The translations under genes were made by a program, and so were the position numbers. A model generated the notes under the pieces. The model was not told the DNA's origin. It saw only the letters and a list, made by a program, of their open reading frames with translations, and searched no databases. This document shows, piece by piece, positions 22,811 to 23,469 of a stretch of DNA of 23,469 nucleotides. Origin of the DNA: a virus; IMG/VR virus record IMGVR_UViG_3300042691_018353, positions 1 through 23,469 of that record; one strand, given 5' to 3'. Position 1 is the stretch's first letter, and each line of letters starts with the position of its first letter.

Positions 22811-23469
22811 TTATAAAAACCAAGAACTAGATTTCTGACTACCTCCAGAGGATTTTCCACTACTTTTTGTTACCTGTCTAGCAACCTCACTGAAGAGTTC
22901 GTTAGATTTTTTAGAAACACCTGACTTTTGAATTGTAGAGAGTGTTGGATCTTTTTCCAGAATCTTCAGGAGCAAGCCAACCTTTACTTTCATAGCATGG
23001 TTCTCAGGTCGTTTGAGTTCAAGTATTACACGATCAAAGTCTGTGAGCGTTTCTCCAGAATTGGTCTTATACTTCTCAACCAGTAGAAAATCTTGTAGTT
23101 CGTTTGCTAACTTTGGATTGATGGGAATACCATCGAAATCCTTAGTCTTTAATTTTTCCTGAAGAACAGCGCTTACGTTGTTGTAGTATTGTTGCTTTAT
23201 GGCTTGTTTTTGTTGAAGCTCGTATTGAGCTTTTTGTTCAAGTTGTTGCAACTTAGCTGCCTCCTTCTTTACTAACACCTTGTGGTGTTTGGTTGCTACA
23301 GTTTCAAGATCTCCATAGTTTTTCAATCTTTCAACTTCGCTGTTTATATCGTCAGGCTCAAAACCTTGATCAGCCAAGGCCTGTTTGATTACTGATATTT
23401 GATTTCCTTCGTCAGCAAGATCCATCTCTGCAAAGTTTGCAATGGTATCGTACGTTCCAAAGTAATCTT
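22811..23469 (-). CDS. Scaffold-like protein upstream of capsid gene, 5'-truncated by window edge
   Basis: The frame is open from the right edge to TAA at 22811; an internal ATG at 23425 gives 204 residues, but the frame continues upstream with DYFGTYDTIANFAE, so the true start is most likely outside the window. The visible part is almost entirely helical and charged, with a Gln/Lys-rich coiled-coil (KKEAAKLQQLEQKAQYELQQ and onward, about residues 50-75 from the internal Met) and a flexible Ser/Gly/Lys tail ending SSSWFL. Such a helical protein directly before the capsid gene is the usual profile of a head scaffolding protein. Alternatives are a packaged structural protein. No protease or other catalytic motif is seen. 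Confidence 0.6.
   Translation of the reverse strand, partial: DYFGTYDTIANFAEMDLADEGNQISVIKQALADQGFEPDDINSEVERLKNYGDLETVATKHHKVLVKKEAAKLQQLEQKAQYELQQKQAIKQQYYNNVSAVLQEKLKTKDFDGIPINPKLANELQDFLLVEKYKTNSGETLTDFDRVILELKRPENHAMKVKVGLLLKILEKDPTLSTIQKSGVSKKSNELFSEVARQVTKSSGKSSGGSQKSSSWFL

Noticed and set aside
1-23469. tRNA, rRNA, insertion sequences or integrase sites
   Set aside because: No cloverleaf-like segment, transposase motif or terminal inverted repeats were seen; gene density leaves no gap above about 200 bases.

Overview
The window reads as the virion-structure block of a tailed bacteriophage of the crAss-like group (order Crassvirales, podovirus-type particles infecting Bacteroidota). 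Evidence: a capsid-protein-like gene followed by a run of conserved small structural genes, then fibres, ring/adaptor-like proteins and a giant muzzle/stabilisation-type protein, in the order expected for this group. The DNA is AT-rich. Start codons follow A/T-rich stretches rather than Shine-Dalgarno sequences, as is usual for Bacteroidota and their phages. All 20 genes lie on the minus strand, packed tightly with 1-30 base gaps or short overlaps, so transcription runs from the right edge to the left edge. Portal and terminase genes are not here; they would be expected beyond the right edge.

Reading in transcription order (right to left): (1) head genes: a truncated scaffold-like protein (22811-23469), the major capsid protein (21221-22780), a conserved protein of unknown role (20118-21086), a neck/connector-like protein (19390-20121), and a probably abundant virion protein, perhaps an auxiliary capsid protein (18243-19361). 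Hairpins follow the capsid gene and the 18243-19361 gene. (2) Three small conserved genes (17606-18157, 17461-17604, 17226-17492), including a 47-residue cysteine-rich mini-protein. (3) Three appendage proteins: a collar-domain fibre (16140-17225), a long repeat fibre with a YadA-like head (13937-16123) and a putative propeller adhesin (12110-13927), closed by a strong terminator near 12021-12054. (4) A metallophosphoesterase (10693-11916), then tail genes: ring protein (9962-10690), IHF/HU-like protein (9492-9965), second ring/adaptor protein (8520-9485) and the muzzle protein (3431-8542). (5) Two more ORFs (2603-3415, 1702-2583) that appear to carry the remaining C-terminal parts of the muzzle, then the first 567 codons of a large internal (ejected/cargo-type) virion protein running off the left edge (1-1702).

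The most interesting feature is the muzzle region. Sequence that I would expect in one muzzle polypeptide seems to be spread over three consecutive ORFs. Each break is decorated with extra modules: Thr/Ser linkers, small Cys-containing beta modules, and an N-terminal 'TGPF' module that also caps the propeller adhesin. This suggests a muzzle assembled from several chains and carrying displayed accessory domains. Family names rest on motif recognition and gene order; no database search was possible.
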